DNA of 64,000 nucleotides from an uncultured Prevotellaceae bacterium (GTDB lineage: Bacteria > Bacteroidota > Bacteroidia > Bacteroidales > Muribaculaceae), in NCBI GenBank assembly GCA_947302275.1, contig CAMYUW010000009.1, positions 21,325 through 85,324 of the forward strand, given 5' to 3'. Positions 44,880-53,185 of this stretch are shown here, one piece after another. Each line of letters begins with the position of its first letter. The first letter of the stretch is position 1. The position numbers and the translations under genes are program-made. The notes beneath the pieces were generated by a model that was not told the origin of the DNA, ran no database searches, and saw only the letters and a program-made list of their open reading frames with translations.

Positions 44880-45269
44880 TTATTTCTTGCGTTGGCAATC
44901 TTTGGGAGTTACACAGGTGCCTGATGCGCGGCAAACCACAACGGGCTCGTCAAGAATGTCGGCAGCCGATGCGCTGATGTCAGGGCGGGCTTGAGCCACC
45001 TTGCGGGCCTCAAATACCATGTGGCGTGAGGTGTTGCCCTCACGATCAATCCAACCCTCGGCCTCGATGAAGTCACCGGCATAAACGGGTGCCAGGAACT
45101 CGATGTTGTCATAAGCGCAGAAGAGACCTTCGTCACCGTCGCGCATAATCAACAATTCGGTAGCCACGTCACCAAAGAGGTGTACCATGTGTGCTCCGTC
45201 AACCAGATTGCCACCGTAGTGGGCATCCTTTGCGCTCATGCGCAGTCTGATCATTGTCTTGTATTCCAT
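44880..45269 (-). CDS. kal: 3-aminobutyryl-CoA ammonia-lyase
   Basis: The 129-residue hot-dog-fold protein begins [34 protein letters not shown], the typical Kal N-terminus, with acidic active-site candidates near the DGAHM segment. It removes ammonia from 3-aminobutyryl-CoA to make crotonyl-CoA. It lies between CoA-transferase A and kce with repeat-bearing gaps of 85 and 58 bp. Confidence 0.95.
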   Translation of the reverse strand: MEYKTMIRLRMSAKDAHYGGNLVDGAHMVHLFGDVATELLIMRDGDEGLFCAYDNIEFLAPVYAGDFIEAEGWIDREGNTSRHMVFEARKVAQARPDISASAADILDEPVVVCRASGTCVTPKDCQRKK

Positions 45270-45273
45270 GTTT

Positions 45274-45352
45274 TTCTTAGTTTTTAGTTGTAAGTTTTTA
45301 GTTTTAAGTACAATTACTATCGCCTTAAACTAAAGCCTAATACCTAAAGCCT
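45274..45352. repeat. Partial AT-rich repeat, CoA-transferase A-kal junction
   Basis: Left-type units are followed by a variant right side ATCGCCTTAAACTAAAGCCT (AATACCTAAAGCC after it). A related variant (TTAGGCGTTAGGCTTTAGGG) occurs at 62767-62786. Confidence 0.5.
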
Positions 45353-45354
45353 AT

Positions 45355-46005
45355 TTATTTCTCAACGTAGATACCATCAACATAGATACCCGAAGCATGA
45401 ACATGCTCAGGAGCGATTTCGCCAACGGGAACCAACTTCTCGGCCTCAACAACGACATAGTCGGCTGCTGTAGCCATCAGCGGGTTGAAGTTGTTGGTAG
45501 TGCCCAGGAATACCATGTTGCCAAACTCATCAACGATGTTAGCGCGCAGGAAAGCGATGTCAGCACGCAGGGGCTTCTCAAGCAAGTAGTCCTTACCGTC
45601 AACCTTGACGATCTCCTTGCCGTTGGCCATGATGGTGCCCAGACCAGTGGGGGTCAACACGCCACCCAGACCAGCACCTGCCGCACGGATGCGCTCGGCC
45701 AGCGTACCTTGGGGAACGTACTCCACAATGAGGGTACCCTCATTCTTCTGCAAGGCTGTCTGCTTGTTAGTACCCGTGTGGGACACGATAGCCTTCTTCA
45801 CCTGGTGATTGGAGACCAGCTTGCCATGAGCCACCTCGTCATAGGCGGTATCGTTAGCAATGATTGTGAGGTCTTTAACACCCTTCTCTACAATGGCGTC
45901 AATGATCTGGGTGGCACTGCCGTTACCCAAAAAGCCGCCAAACATGATTGTCATACCGTCCTGTACCTTCTCGACGGCCTGTTCCAATGTGATTTGTTTG
46001 TTCAT
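45355..46005 (-). CDS. atoD: CoA-transferase subunit A (acetoacetate/butyrate type)
   Basis: The 216-residue subunit starts MNKQITLEQAVEKVQDGMTIMFGGFLGNG, the glycine-rich CoA-binding start of family I subunit A, and includes AAGAGLGGVLTPTGLGT. Subunit B is encoded ten genes later (35996-36655). It is the first gene of the lysine operon, with a -7 box about 48 bp upstream. With subunit B it couples acetoacetate activation to butyrate release. Confidence 0.93.
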   Translation of the reverse strand: MNKQITLEQAVEKVQDGMTIMFGGFLGNGSATQIIDAIVEKGVKDLTIIANDTAYDEVAHGKLVSNHQVKKAIVSHTGTNKQTALQKNEGTLIVEYVPQGTLAERIRAAGAGLGGVLTPTGLGTIMANGKEIVKVDGKDYLLEKPLRADIAFLRANIVDEFGNMVFLGTTNNFNPLMATAADYVVVEAEKLVPVGEIAPEHVHASGIYVDGIYVEK

Positions 46006-46052
46006 AATGTTTATGTTTTTGGAGTATATTGGTTTATGTCTATAATTGGGTG

Positions 46053-46060
46053 CAAATATA
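46053..46060 (-). promoter_or_regulatory. Probable -7 box of the lysine-fermentation operon
   Basis: The minus strand reads TATATTTG, fitting TAnnTTTG, 48 bp before the atoD start codon. No exact -33 TTTG lies 19-21 bp upstream. No lysine or cobalamin riboswitch fold was recognised in the leader. Confidence 0.5.
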
Positions 46061-46290
46061 GAAAAATTTCCCCATTTTCAGGACATTTACCGCCATTTTT
46101 TATTAACTTTTTATCTATTATATAGATAACTGCACAATACACAATACTTTGCCCCAGTACCTGATCAAAAAGATAAAATATATTTGGCATGATTTTTGCA
46201 GATTTTAACACAAAAATGTTGGGGAAAAGGTGCTTTTTACATTCTTTTTTACGACTTTTGCATTTAAAAAACTTTTAATCATTTAGTGTT

Positions 46291-47784
46291 ATGGGAACGT
46301 TAGAAATTGGAATTATTGCAGGTGCCATAGTCCTGCTGTTAATGGTAATCTTGTTTACTTGCTACGTTAAAGCTCCCCCCAGCACTGCTTATGTCATCTC
46401 GGGTATCAAGCGAGAGCCGCGCATCCTCATCGGTGCAGGTGGTGTGAAAATCCCTATCTTTGAACGTCTTGACAAGGTATATTTAGGTCAGCTCACGGTT
46501 GACATCCGCACTGAGCGCAGCGTGCCCACCAATGACTTTATCAATGTGAATGTCGATGCCGTAGCCAAGGTAGCTGTTACCCCCACACCCGATGGCGTTC
46601 GCCTGGCCGCACGTAACTTCCTGAATATGGATCCCGCTACCATTTCAAGCCAGTTGCAGGACACCCTGCAGGGTAACCTGCGTGAGCTCATCGGTAGTCA
46701 AGGTCTGAAGGAACTGAACGTGGACCGCGATGGATTTTCCAATCAGGTAATGGACAAAGCAGCCCCCGATATGGCCAAGTTGGGCATTTCAATTCTTGCC
46801 TTCAACGTGCAAAACATTACCGATGAATTGGGCTTGATCGAGAACCTGGGTGCCGACAATACTTGGACCATCCGCAAGAACGCTGCCATTACCAAGGCAC
46901 AGGCCGAGAAAGACATCGCCCAGGCAAGGGCCGAAAATGAGAAGCTCGCCAATGATGCCACAGTGGAATCACAGACCGCAATCGCAGAGCGCCAGAACGA
47001 ACTTACCATACGCCGCGCAGACCTGAAGCAGGAAGCCGACACGCGCCAAGCACAGGCCGATGCCGCTTACCGTATCCAGGAGCAAGAGCAGCAGAAGGTG
47101 CTCAACGAGAAAGAAGTGGAAGCCCAGATTGCCCGCACCAAGAAGGAGCAGGATCTGACCAACGAACAGATCCGCATCCGTGAGAACAAACTGTTGGCCG
47201 AGGTGAACAAGCAGGCCGATGCCGACCGTTACTCCAAGGAGATCCAGGCTGAGGCCATGAAGTTCCAAGTGCAGAAGAACGCAGAAGCCGATCTCGAAAA
47301 GCGCAAACGCGAAGCCGAAGCCCAGCGCTATGAGGCCGAGCAGGAAGCAGAAGCTATCCGCGCCAAGGCCGAGGCCCAGAAGTTCGCCATGATGCAGGAA
47401 GCCGAAGGTATCAAGGCCCGCGGTGAAGCCGAGGCCTACGCCGTGCAGAAGAAAGGTGAGGCCGAAGCCCAAGCCATGGAAAAGAAAGCTGAGGCATTCA
47501 AGAAGTATAATGATGCTGCTGTGGCCCAGATGGTCATTGAGAAATTGCCCGAAATCACCCGCAACGTGGCCGAACAGGTAGCCACTATCCAGGGTGTGAA
47601 CATCTACAGCACTGGTGGCGACAATGGCGCCGGCATCAGTTCCATCACCGGCACACTGCCCATCGTGCTCGCCCAGGTAAACGACACGGTCAAGAGCGCC
47701 GTCGGAGTGGACCTCGCCAGCATCGTCCGCAAGCATGAGGGTCCCAAGGACGAAGATCCCAAGGCTCCCACCAAGGAGAAGTAA
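46291..47784 (+). CDS. Flotillin-like SPFH-domain membrane protein
   Basis: The 497-residue protein has an N-terminal membrane segment (about 5-26), an SPFH/band-7 domain (about 30-190, PPSTAYVISG to FNVQNITDELG) and a long Ala/Glu/Lys-rich coiled coil (about 195-400). A small C-terminal region (VVAQMVIEKLPEITRNVAEQ-type, about 410-470) resembles the flotillin oligomerisation end. Flotillins organise membrane microdomains. No NfeD-type partner is adjacent. It is divergent from the lysine operon and followed by a bidirectional terminator. Confidence 0.9.
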   Translation: MGTLEIGIIAGAIVLLLMVILFTCYVKAPPSTAYVISGIKREPRILIGAGGVKIPIFERLDKVYLGQLTVDIRTERSVPTNDFINVNVDAVAKVAVTPTPDGVRLAARNFLNMDPATISSQLQDTLQGNLRELIGSQGLKELNVDRDGFSNQVMDKAAPDMAKLGISILAFNVQNITDELGLIENLGADNTWTIRKNAAITKAQAEKDIAQARAENEKLANDATVESQTAIAERQNELTIRRADLKQEADTRQAQADAAYRIQEQEQQKVLNEKEVEAQIARTKKEQDLTNEQIRIRENKLLAEVNKQADADRYSKEIQAEAMKFQVQKNAEADLEKRKREAEAQRYEAEQEAEAIRAKAEAQKFAMMQEAEGIKARGEAEAYAVQKKGEAEAQAMEKKAEAFKKYNDAAVAQMVIEKLPEITRNVAEQVATIQGVNIYSTGGDNGAGISSITGTLPIVLAQVNDTVKSAVGVDLASIVRKHEGPKDEDPKAPTKEK

Positions 47785-47804
47785 CCCTATCTTGTTAATA
47801 CATC

Positions 47805-47850
47805 AATCAGGCTGGAAACGCAATCATGTTTCCAGCCTGATTCTTTATTG
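47805..47850. terminator. Bidirectional terminator between flotillin and DPP IV genes
   Basis: A perfect 15-bp stem (AATCAGGCTGGAAAC at 47805-47819 with 47828-47842) with an 8-base loop lies between two convergent genes; TTCTTTATTG follows on the plus strand. Confidence 0.85.
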
Positions 47851-47864
47851 TTGTGTCAGTTATT

Positions 47865-50045
47865 TCACTTCAGGTAATCGTCAAAGTATCGGGTAATGCG
47901 CTCATGCAGATGCACGCTCTGATGCCCCCTCATGTTATGACCTTGACCTGGATAGACATAGAAATCGGGCTGAGTTCCGGCAGCGATACAGGCTTTCAAG
48001 AAACTGTAGGCATGCTGGGGCACGACTGTCGGGTCATTGAGGCCTATGATAATCTGCAGGCGGCCCTTCAGATCTGCAGCCTTGTTCAGCAGGCTGCTCA
48101 TGGCATATCCCTCAGGATTAGTCTGTGGGGTGTCCATATAACGCTCGCCATACATCACCTCATACCACTTCCAGTCGATCACGGGGCCACCGGCTACACC
48201 CACCTTAAAGACGTCGGGATAATTAGTCATCAGGCTGATCGTCATAAAGCCTCCGAAGCTCCAGCCATGCACGCCCAGACGTGCAGTATCAACATAGTTG
48301 AGGGTGCGCAGGAAATCCACGCCACACATCTGATCCTGCATCTCGACCTGACCCAACTGGCGGAATGTGGCCTGCTCGAAGTCACGGCCGCGGTTCTCAC
48401 TGCCACGGTTGTCAAGGATGAATAGCAGATAACCACGCTGAGCCATATAGGTCTCCCAGCTGCGGCTGCTCCAGTGCCAACGGGCATCCACGTTGTGGGC
48501 GTGCGGGCCACCATAGACATAGACCACTGTAGGATACTTTTTCGCGGGGTCAAAATCGACAGGCATCACCATGCGGTAATACAAGTCAGTAACGCCATCG
48601 GCCGCCTTGATGCTGCCGCAACGGTACTCTGGTACACTATAACCCTGCCAGGGATCGGGTGCAGTGAAATATCGCATCTGCTTGTTGTTTCGGGTATCGA
48701 CAATGGCGATATTGCGGGGCACGTCGGGCTCCTGGTAATTATCGATGAGGTAGCGACCGCTGGCACTCAGACGTCCGCTGTGCCAGCCTTTTCCGCCCTC
48801 ATCGACACGGGTCATTTGGCCCGTGGTGACATCCACGCGGTAGAGATTCTGCTGAATGGGATTGTCGGCACTGGCACTGATGATAAGGGCCTGACGCTCG
48901 GTATCAAAGCCCAGCAAGTCCATTACTACCCAATTACCATTAGTGAGCTGTTTCACGAGTCTGCCAGCCGTGTCATAGAGGTAAAGGTGATTGTATCCGT
49001 CCCTCTCGCTCCACAGGATAAATTTCTCCTTGTCCCAGGGCAGGAAAGTAACGGGGTGCTGAGGCTCCACATACTTGGGATGAGCCTCGTGATACAGCGT
49101 ATTGATCCGGTTGCCCGTAACAGCGTCGTAGGCCACCAGATCCACCATATTCTGGTCACGGTTACCCTCCATCATATAGACGATATTGCCGTCAGGGTTC
49201 CAACTGATGTTGGAGAAATAACGGTCGGTGGGATCACCCGCCTTGAGATAGACGGTATCACCCGTGGCCACGTCCAGCACACCCACCCACACAAGGTGGG
49301 AAGTCTGACCCGCCATCGGGTATTTCTCGGGAGCAGGGGTCGCAATCACTTGCGTGCTGTCATCCAGCTCGGGAACGTTAATCAAGGGATAATCGGTCAC
49401 CATGCTCTGATCCATGCGGTAGAAAGCCAATCGGGTTCCCTGCGGATTCCAGAACAGGCCACCTTCGATGCCGAACTCATTGCGATGCACACTCTGGCCA
49501 TAGACCATGTCGCGCGACCCGTCGCTGGTCACCTGGCGGGTACCACCCTTGCCATCGGTGACATAGAGGTTATCGCCCTTGACAAATGCCGTAGCACGAC
49601 TCGACTTGTTCCACTCGGCTGCCTGAGCATCCATGTTGAAAGGTTGCCTCCACACGACCTTGCCCGTCTTGAAGTTGACCAGCACGCGATCGGTATCGCT
49701 CCAGCCGAGTACTAGCGGTTCGCTGGCATAGGGGAACGATTCAAAGCTCTTCACCTTCAAGGAGTCGGCGTTCAAGCCTGCCCGTTTATTGAGTCTTTCA
49801 CCCGTGAAAAGCACTTTTTCCTTGCCGCTTGTCACATTGACGGTCCAGCAGGTGTCGCCAGACATGCGAATCAACTGATCGCCCCACCAAGTGAGCGATC
49901 GGTTTTTGGGAATCATATTACGGTAATTGTTGCCCCCAAAGTTCAAGTCCTCTAGCGTGAACTGCTTCTGAGCCATCAAGGGGAGCGCCACGAGCGCTAT
50001 GAGCCATAGCGCCCAGCCTTGTCGTTTTGTCATTTTCATTGTCAA
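47865..50045 (-). CDS. Dipeptidyl peptidase IV (S9 family), exported
   Basis: The 726-residue protein has an N-terminal signal (about 1-25, WALWLIALVALPLMAQ), a beta-propeller region (about 60-470) and a C-terminal alpha/beta-hydrolase domain. The catalytic triad is visible: Ser in HGWSFGGFM, Asp in GLNDPTVVP and His in GQGHNMRG. It should remove Xaa-Pro or Xaa-Ala dipeptides from peptides in the periplasm. Such enzymes supply amino acids, which fits a strain that also ferments lysine, though no direct link is shown. Confidence 0.93.
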   Translation of the reverse strand: MTMKMTKRQGWALWLIALVALPLMAQKQFTLEDLNFGGNNYRNMIPKNRSLTWWGDQLIRMSGDTCWTVNVTSGKEKVLFTGERLNKRAGLNADSLKVKSFESFPYASEPLVLGWSDTDRVLVNFKTGKVVWRQPFNMDAQAAEWNKSSRATAFVKGDNLYVTDGKGGTRQVTSDGSRDMVYGQSVHRNEFGIEGGLFWNPQGTRLAFYRMDQSMVTDYPLINVPELDDSTQVIATPAPEKYPMAGQTSHLVWVGVLDVATGDTVYLKAGDPTDRYFSNISWNPDGNIVYMMEGNRDQNMVDLVAYDAVTGNRINTLYHEAHPKYVEPQHPVTFLPWDKEKFILWSERDGYNHLYLYDTAGRLVKQLTNGNWVVMDLLGFDTERQALIISASADNPIQQNLYRVDVTTGQMTRVDEGGKGWHSGRLSASGRYLIDNYQEPDVPRNIAIVDTRNNKQMRYFTAPDPWQGYSVPEYRCGSIKAADGVTDLYYRMVMPVDFDPAKKYPTVVYVYGGPHAHNVDARWHWSSRSWETYMAQRGYLLFILDNRGSENRGRDFEQATFRQLGQVEMQDQMCGVDFLRTLNYVDTARLGVHGWSFGGFMTISLMTNYPDVFKVGVAGGPVIDWKWYEVMYGERYMDTPQTNPEGYAMSSLLNKAADLKGRLQIIIGLNDPTVVPQHAYSFLKACIAAGTQPDFYVYPGQGHNMRGHQSVHLHERITRYFDDYLK

Positions 50046-50076
50046 TGGTAAATTGGTAAATACTCTATTTTAGTCG

Positions 50077-50107
50077 CAAAGATATGCTTTTCTATTGAGA
50101 TTTCAAA
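50077..50107 (-). promoter_or_regulatory. Promoter of DPP IV gene
   Basis: On the minus strand TTTG (50104-50107), a 19-bp gap and TATCTTTG (50077-50084) form a consensus pair 31 bp before the start codon. Confidence 0.8.
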
Positions 50108-50123
50108 AGATTTCGTATTTTTG
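50095..50123 (+). promoter_or_regulatory. Promoter of DUF4369 lipoprotein gene, overlapping the DPP IV promoter
   Basis: TTG (50095-50097), an 18-bp gap and TATTTTTG (50116-50123) lie so close to ATG 50129 that transcription should begin at or within a few bases of the start codon. The elements interleave with the divergent DPP IV promoter. Confidence 0.6.
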
Positions 50124-50128
50124 CGGCC

Positions 50129-50749
50129 ATGAAAAAGATCTTATTGACTGTAGCGACGTTTCTGGGCATCATGGCCATGACGGGCTGTGACAACCACTCT
50201 CACGGCCTAGACTACCGCATTACATGCAGCATCGATAATGCATTGAAACACGACAGTGCCACCCTGCTGGTGCTTGAGGAAGCTTATGGGCAGTTGAGGG
50301 TGTGCGGCATCTCCCGCAGCACCAATGGCACATTCACGTTTACCGGCCAGACCGACAAGCCCAAAGTCGCACTCATCCGCTGGGACAACGACTCGACGGA
50401 ACCTTTCTACTTTGTTCTCGAGAACGGTGTAACCCGCATCACCATCAAGCCTGGCTCCTGGAACATCACAGGCAGCCCGCAGAATAGCCAATACCTTCAC
50501 TACATCAATCAGCGCAACAGCATCATGGATACGCGTGTGGCCACCTGGCAGGAGTACCTCAACATGGCTGCCGACTCGACGCTCAAACGCGATGACGAAC
50601 TGCGCATGGTGCGCCAAGACAGCCTGTTGAACGACTCGTTGCAACGCATCACCGTTGAGCGCATCAACCGCGGTGACGCCGTGGGTCGCATCATCCGCGA
50701 GCGTTACGGCAAACTTCTCGACCAGGAGCACATGAGGATGCTCAAATAG
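50129..50749 (+). CDS. DUF4369-type lipoprotein
   Basis: The 206-residue protein has a lipoprotein signal with lipobox MAMTGC (Cys20). Residues about 28-125 fit the DUF4369 beta-sandwich that usually precedes a thioredoxin/TlpA domain in Bacteroidetes; the C-terminal part here is helical and has no CxxC motif, so the thiol-disulfide domain is absent. It is probably a periplasm-facing lipoprotein of unknown role. The mRNA appears nearly leaderless. Confidence 0.8.
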   Translation: MKKILLTVATFLGIMAMTGCDNHSHGLDYRITCSIDNALKHDSATLLVLEEAYGQLRVCGISRSTNGTFTFTGQTDKPKVALIRWDNDSTEPFYFVLENGVTRITIKPGSWNITGSPQNSQYLHYINQRNSIMDTRVATWQEYLNMAADSTLKRDDELRMVRQDSLLNDSLQRITVERINRGDAVGRIIRERYGKLLDQEHMRMLK

Positions 50750-50761
50750 ACCATCTACCAC

Positions 50762-50806
50762 AAAAAAATCAACCCCGCTGACAGATGTCAACGGGGCGAT
50801 TTTTTA
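50762..50806. terminator. Bidirectional terminator
   Basis: CCCCGCTGACA (50773-50783) pairs with TGTCAACGGGG with one mismatch, flanked by an A-run on the left and TTTTTT on the right. It serves the convergent lipoprotein and OmpA genes. Confidence 0.88.
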
Positions 50807-50839
50807 CTTGAACGTTCGTTCGATCGATCAGGTCAAGAA

Positions 50840-52081
50840 TTACTTCTTAACGATGAGTTCGCAGATCGAAACGCGGTTCCAGCTGAGCTCCTGGAACATG
50901 TCGGTCTCACCACAACCCTGAGCATTGATGCGGCTAGCATCAATTTTGTACTTGTTGATGAGCATGTTCTTCACAGCCTCGGCACGGCCATTGGCCAGAC
51001 GGATGTTGTTGTCGTGGGGACCCTCGGGAGAAGCATAACCCTTGATGTCAACAGTGGCAGTGGGGTTGTTCTTGAGGTACATGGCAACGCGCTCAACATT
51101 GGGCTGCTGATCAGCGGTGATGTTGGTCTTGTTAACCTTGAAGTGCACGAGAACATTCATGTACTTAGCGGTGTTGTCAATTACCTCAGCCTGGGGCTTG
51201 GGAGCCTTGCGAGCAGCATCCAGATCGCGCTGGAGCTGAGCGTTGCGTGCGTTAGCAGCATCGAGGTCACCCTGCAGACCATTGAGCTGGTTGCGGAGGC
51301 CGTTGATCTGACCGTTCAGAGCATCGATGTCATCCTGGCTGTACTTGTAGGGGCAGAAGGTGATGTAACGCTCGCCGTTGCTACCCTTGAAGTGGTAAGT
51401 CAGACCAGCCTCAAGTTCTACAGCAGCGTGGTTAGCGTTCATCTGGCTCTTGCCATTGCGGGGCTCGCCAGTCCACTCAGCGCGGGCGTTGGTGTTGTGA
51501 CGATAGGGCATCATGATGTCACCATTCATGTCCCAAACAACAGCGGGCTTCAAGCTGAAGGTGAAAGCACGGTTCTCACCGAAGTTGAAGTTCAGGTTAG
51601 CACCAGCCTTGGTGTACCAGCTGTTGTAGTCGTTGCCGTAGATGTTGGCAGACTCGGTGCGGTGGAAAGCGTGCAACCAACCAGCGCCGATCACACCTTC
51701 GAGCTCGAAGAAGCGGGGCTTGCCAGCATAGCCAGCGAAGAGGTTACCCAGGTTTACGGTACCAAACAGACCGGCCATGGTGTGGTCGATGATGTTCGGG
51801 CTCTTGGGTCCCCAGTAGTTGGGCTCCTTGCACCAGCTGGTGGTGTTGATGGTAGCCTCACCCTCAGCGCCCAGACCGAAGACCGGAGTGAGCTGCTTGC
51901 GGATCTCCATACCGAAGATGCCACGAGCGCTGGGCCAGAATGCATAGCCCTGGAACGGCATGATAGCACCGCCCTTCAGGGTTACCGACCAGTTGTCAAA
52001 GAACTTGTTCTGCTCCAGAGACTGAGCCTGAGCAGCAAATACGCCCATAAGAAGGGCTAAAGTCAAGATAATCTTTTTCAT
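50840..52081 (-). CDS. OmpA-family outer-membrane protein
   Basis: The 413-residue protein has a signal peptide (MKKIILTLALLMGVFAAQA), an N-terminal barrel-like region (about 25-240) and a coiled-coil linker (about 248-290, LNGQINGLRNQLNGLQGDLDAA). The C-terminal OmpA peptidoglycan-binding domain (about 300-413) is recognised by VDIKGYASPEGPHDNNIRLANGRAEAV. It links outer membrane and cell wall. The full-consensus promoter suggests strong expression. Confidence 0.93.
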   Translation of the reverse strand: MKKIILTLALLMGVFAAQAQSLEQNKFFDNWSVTLKGGAIMPFQGYAFWPSARGIFGMEIRKQLTPVFGLGAEGEATINTTSWCKEPNYWGPKSPNIIDHTMAGLFGTVNLGNLFAGYAGKPRFFELEGVIGAGWLHAFHRTESANIYGNDYNSWYTKAGANLNFNFGENRAFTFSLKPAVVWDMNGDIMMPYRHNTNARAEWTGEPRNGKSQMNANHAAVELEAGLTYHFKGSNGERYITFCPYKYSQDDIDALNGQINGLRNQLNGLQGDLDAANARNAQLQRDLDAARKAPKPQAEVIDNTAKYMNVLVHFKVNKTNITADQQPNVERVAMYLKNNPTATVDIKGYASPEGPHDNNIRLANGRAEAVKNMLINKYKIDASRINAQGCGETDMFQELSWNRVSICELIVKK

Positions 52082-52122
52082 TTTAAATAAATTTATTAAA
52101 AACTATTAGACAAAATTTTTGG

Positions 52123-52154
52123 CAAAAGTAATACAAATTTCTAATACGGCCAAA
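52123..52154 (-). promoter_or_regulatory. Promoter of OmpA-family gene
   Basis: On the minus strand TTTG (52151-52154), a 20-bp gap and TACTTTTG (52123-52130) form a full pair, 42 bp before the start codon. Confidence 0.8.
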
Positions 52155-52358
52155 ATTTAACGTTTATTAAGGAATTTTCCGCTGCAAATTGGCTGTCTCT
52201 CGCAACAATTTGTAATTTCTTCTTCCCTTCTAAACCTAATCTGGGCCTTAACGCTAATAAATCAAGCAAAAGTATAAACAAAAATCGAATTATACAAATT
52301 TTCACACAAAATTATTATCCATCGCCCTTTAAAACCTATCATTTTAACGATTTTGGCC

Positions 52359-53033
52359 TCATCTGAGTAAGATATCCACCACATTATTGATATCGGCGAT
52401 AGAAACTTCGCCATCCTGGTTGACATCGGCAAGTGAGAGCAGTTCCGGATCGGGTTCATCCTTGACGATGACATCAATGATGGCATTGACATCGGCCACG
52501 GTCACCTCGCCATCGAGGTTCACGTCGCCACGCAGGGCCGAGGTTGCATTTATCTGACGGATGGCACCGCTACTGATGACATCGGCCTTCCATGAGACGA
52601 AACGCAAACGCGCGTTTCTCAAGGTCCTCGACACCCTCAACGACATGTTCAGGTAGTTATACCGGCTGATATCAGTTGGCACCCACGTTACCGAATCGAC
52701 GGTAGCACCCTGCTCATCAAGCAGAGCGGCAGTCAAGGCCACCTTACTCTTGACAAAGCTAGCGCTTTTCCACTGGTCGGTGACGAAAATCAAACTCATG
52801 TCGATCGTCTGGCCCGCATAACTGTCAAACACTGGAGAGATCAAATCCTGGATCAACCCCGTACTGGTGGTATAAAGCACAATCCTGTTAGCAAGGATAT
52901 TGGTTGTATTCAGTTCAATGGAGGGATTGTTATACACCCAGTCTTCATAGTCTGTTGATGTGAACTGCGGAACCTGGGACCAGGCGCCCACTGAAATGAA
53001 CATCAAAACAACTGCGGCAAGCAGATTCTTCAT
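52359..53033 (-). CDS. Small secreted dockerin-containing protein
   Basis: The 224-residue protein has a signal peptide (MKNLLAAVVLMFISVGAWS) and a short beta-rich domain (about 25-160) resembling a carbohydrate-binding or choice-of-anchor jelly roll. It ends in a dockerin pair (about 168-224): GDVNLDGEVTVADVNAIID and DVNQDGEVSIADINNVVDILL. It has no catalytic motif. It is the third of four proteins here with this C-terminal module. A -7 box lies at 53080-53087. Confidence 0.8.
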   Translation of the reverse strand: MKNLLAAVVLMFISVGAWSQVPQFTSTDYEDWVYNNPSIELNTTNILANRIVLYTTSTGLIQDLISPVFDSYAGQTIDMSLIFVTDQWKSASFVKSKVALTAALLDEQGATVDSVTWVPTDISRYNYLNMSLRVSRTLRNARLRFVSWKADVISSGAIRQINATSALRGDVNLDGEVTVADVNAIIDVIVKDEPDPELLSLADVNQDGEVSIADINNVVDILLR

Positions 53034-53079
53034 AATCCATATTATTTAAGGTTAAACTCCTGTGTAATATAAGGTGTGA

Positions 53080-53087
53080 CAAAGATA
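53080..53087 (-). promoter_or_regulatory. -7 box of the small dockerin gene
   Basis: The minus strand reads TATCTTTG, 47 bp before the start codon; the -33 region has only a weak ATTG at a 22-bp spacing. Confidence 0.5.
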
Positions 53088-53130
53088 GTCATTATCATCC
53101 AATCCTCCACAATAATACCTTATATAAATC

Positions 53131-53164
53131 ATCCAGGGGCCACCTCGTGAGGCAACCCCTGGAT
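53131..53164 (-). terminator. Terminator of htpG
   Basis: ATCCAGGGG (53131-53139) pairs with CCCCTGGAT (53156-53164), with an inner GCC/GGC pair, 22 bp past the htpG stop. Confidence 0.7.
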
Positions 53165-53185
53165 GCAATACCAATATTCTGAAAT

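Noticed and set aside
46006..46290. Lysine or cobalamin riboswitch ahead of the lysine operon
   Set aside because: The leader from the -7 box to atoD is only about 45 bases and shows no conserved riboswitch core.
48474..49715. 413-codon frame antisense to DPP IV
   Set aside because: The sense protein has a full catalytic triad and a promoter; the antisense frame has neither motif nor leader.
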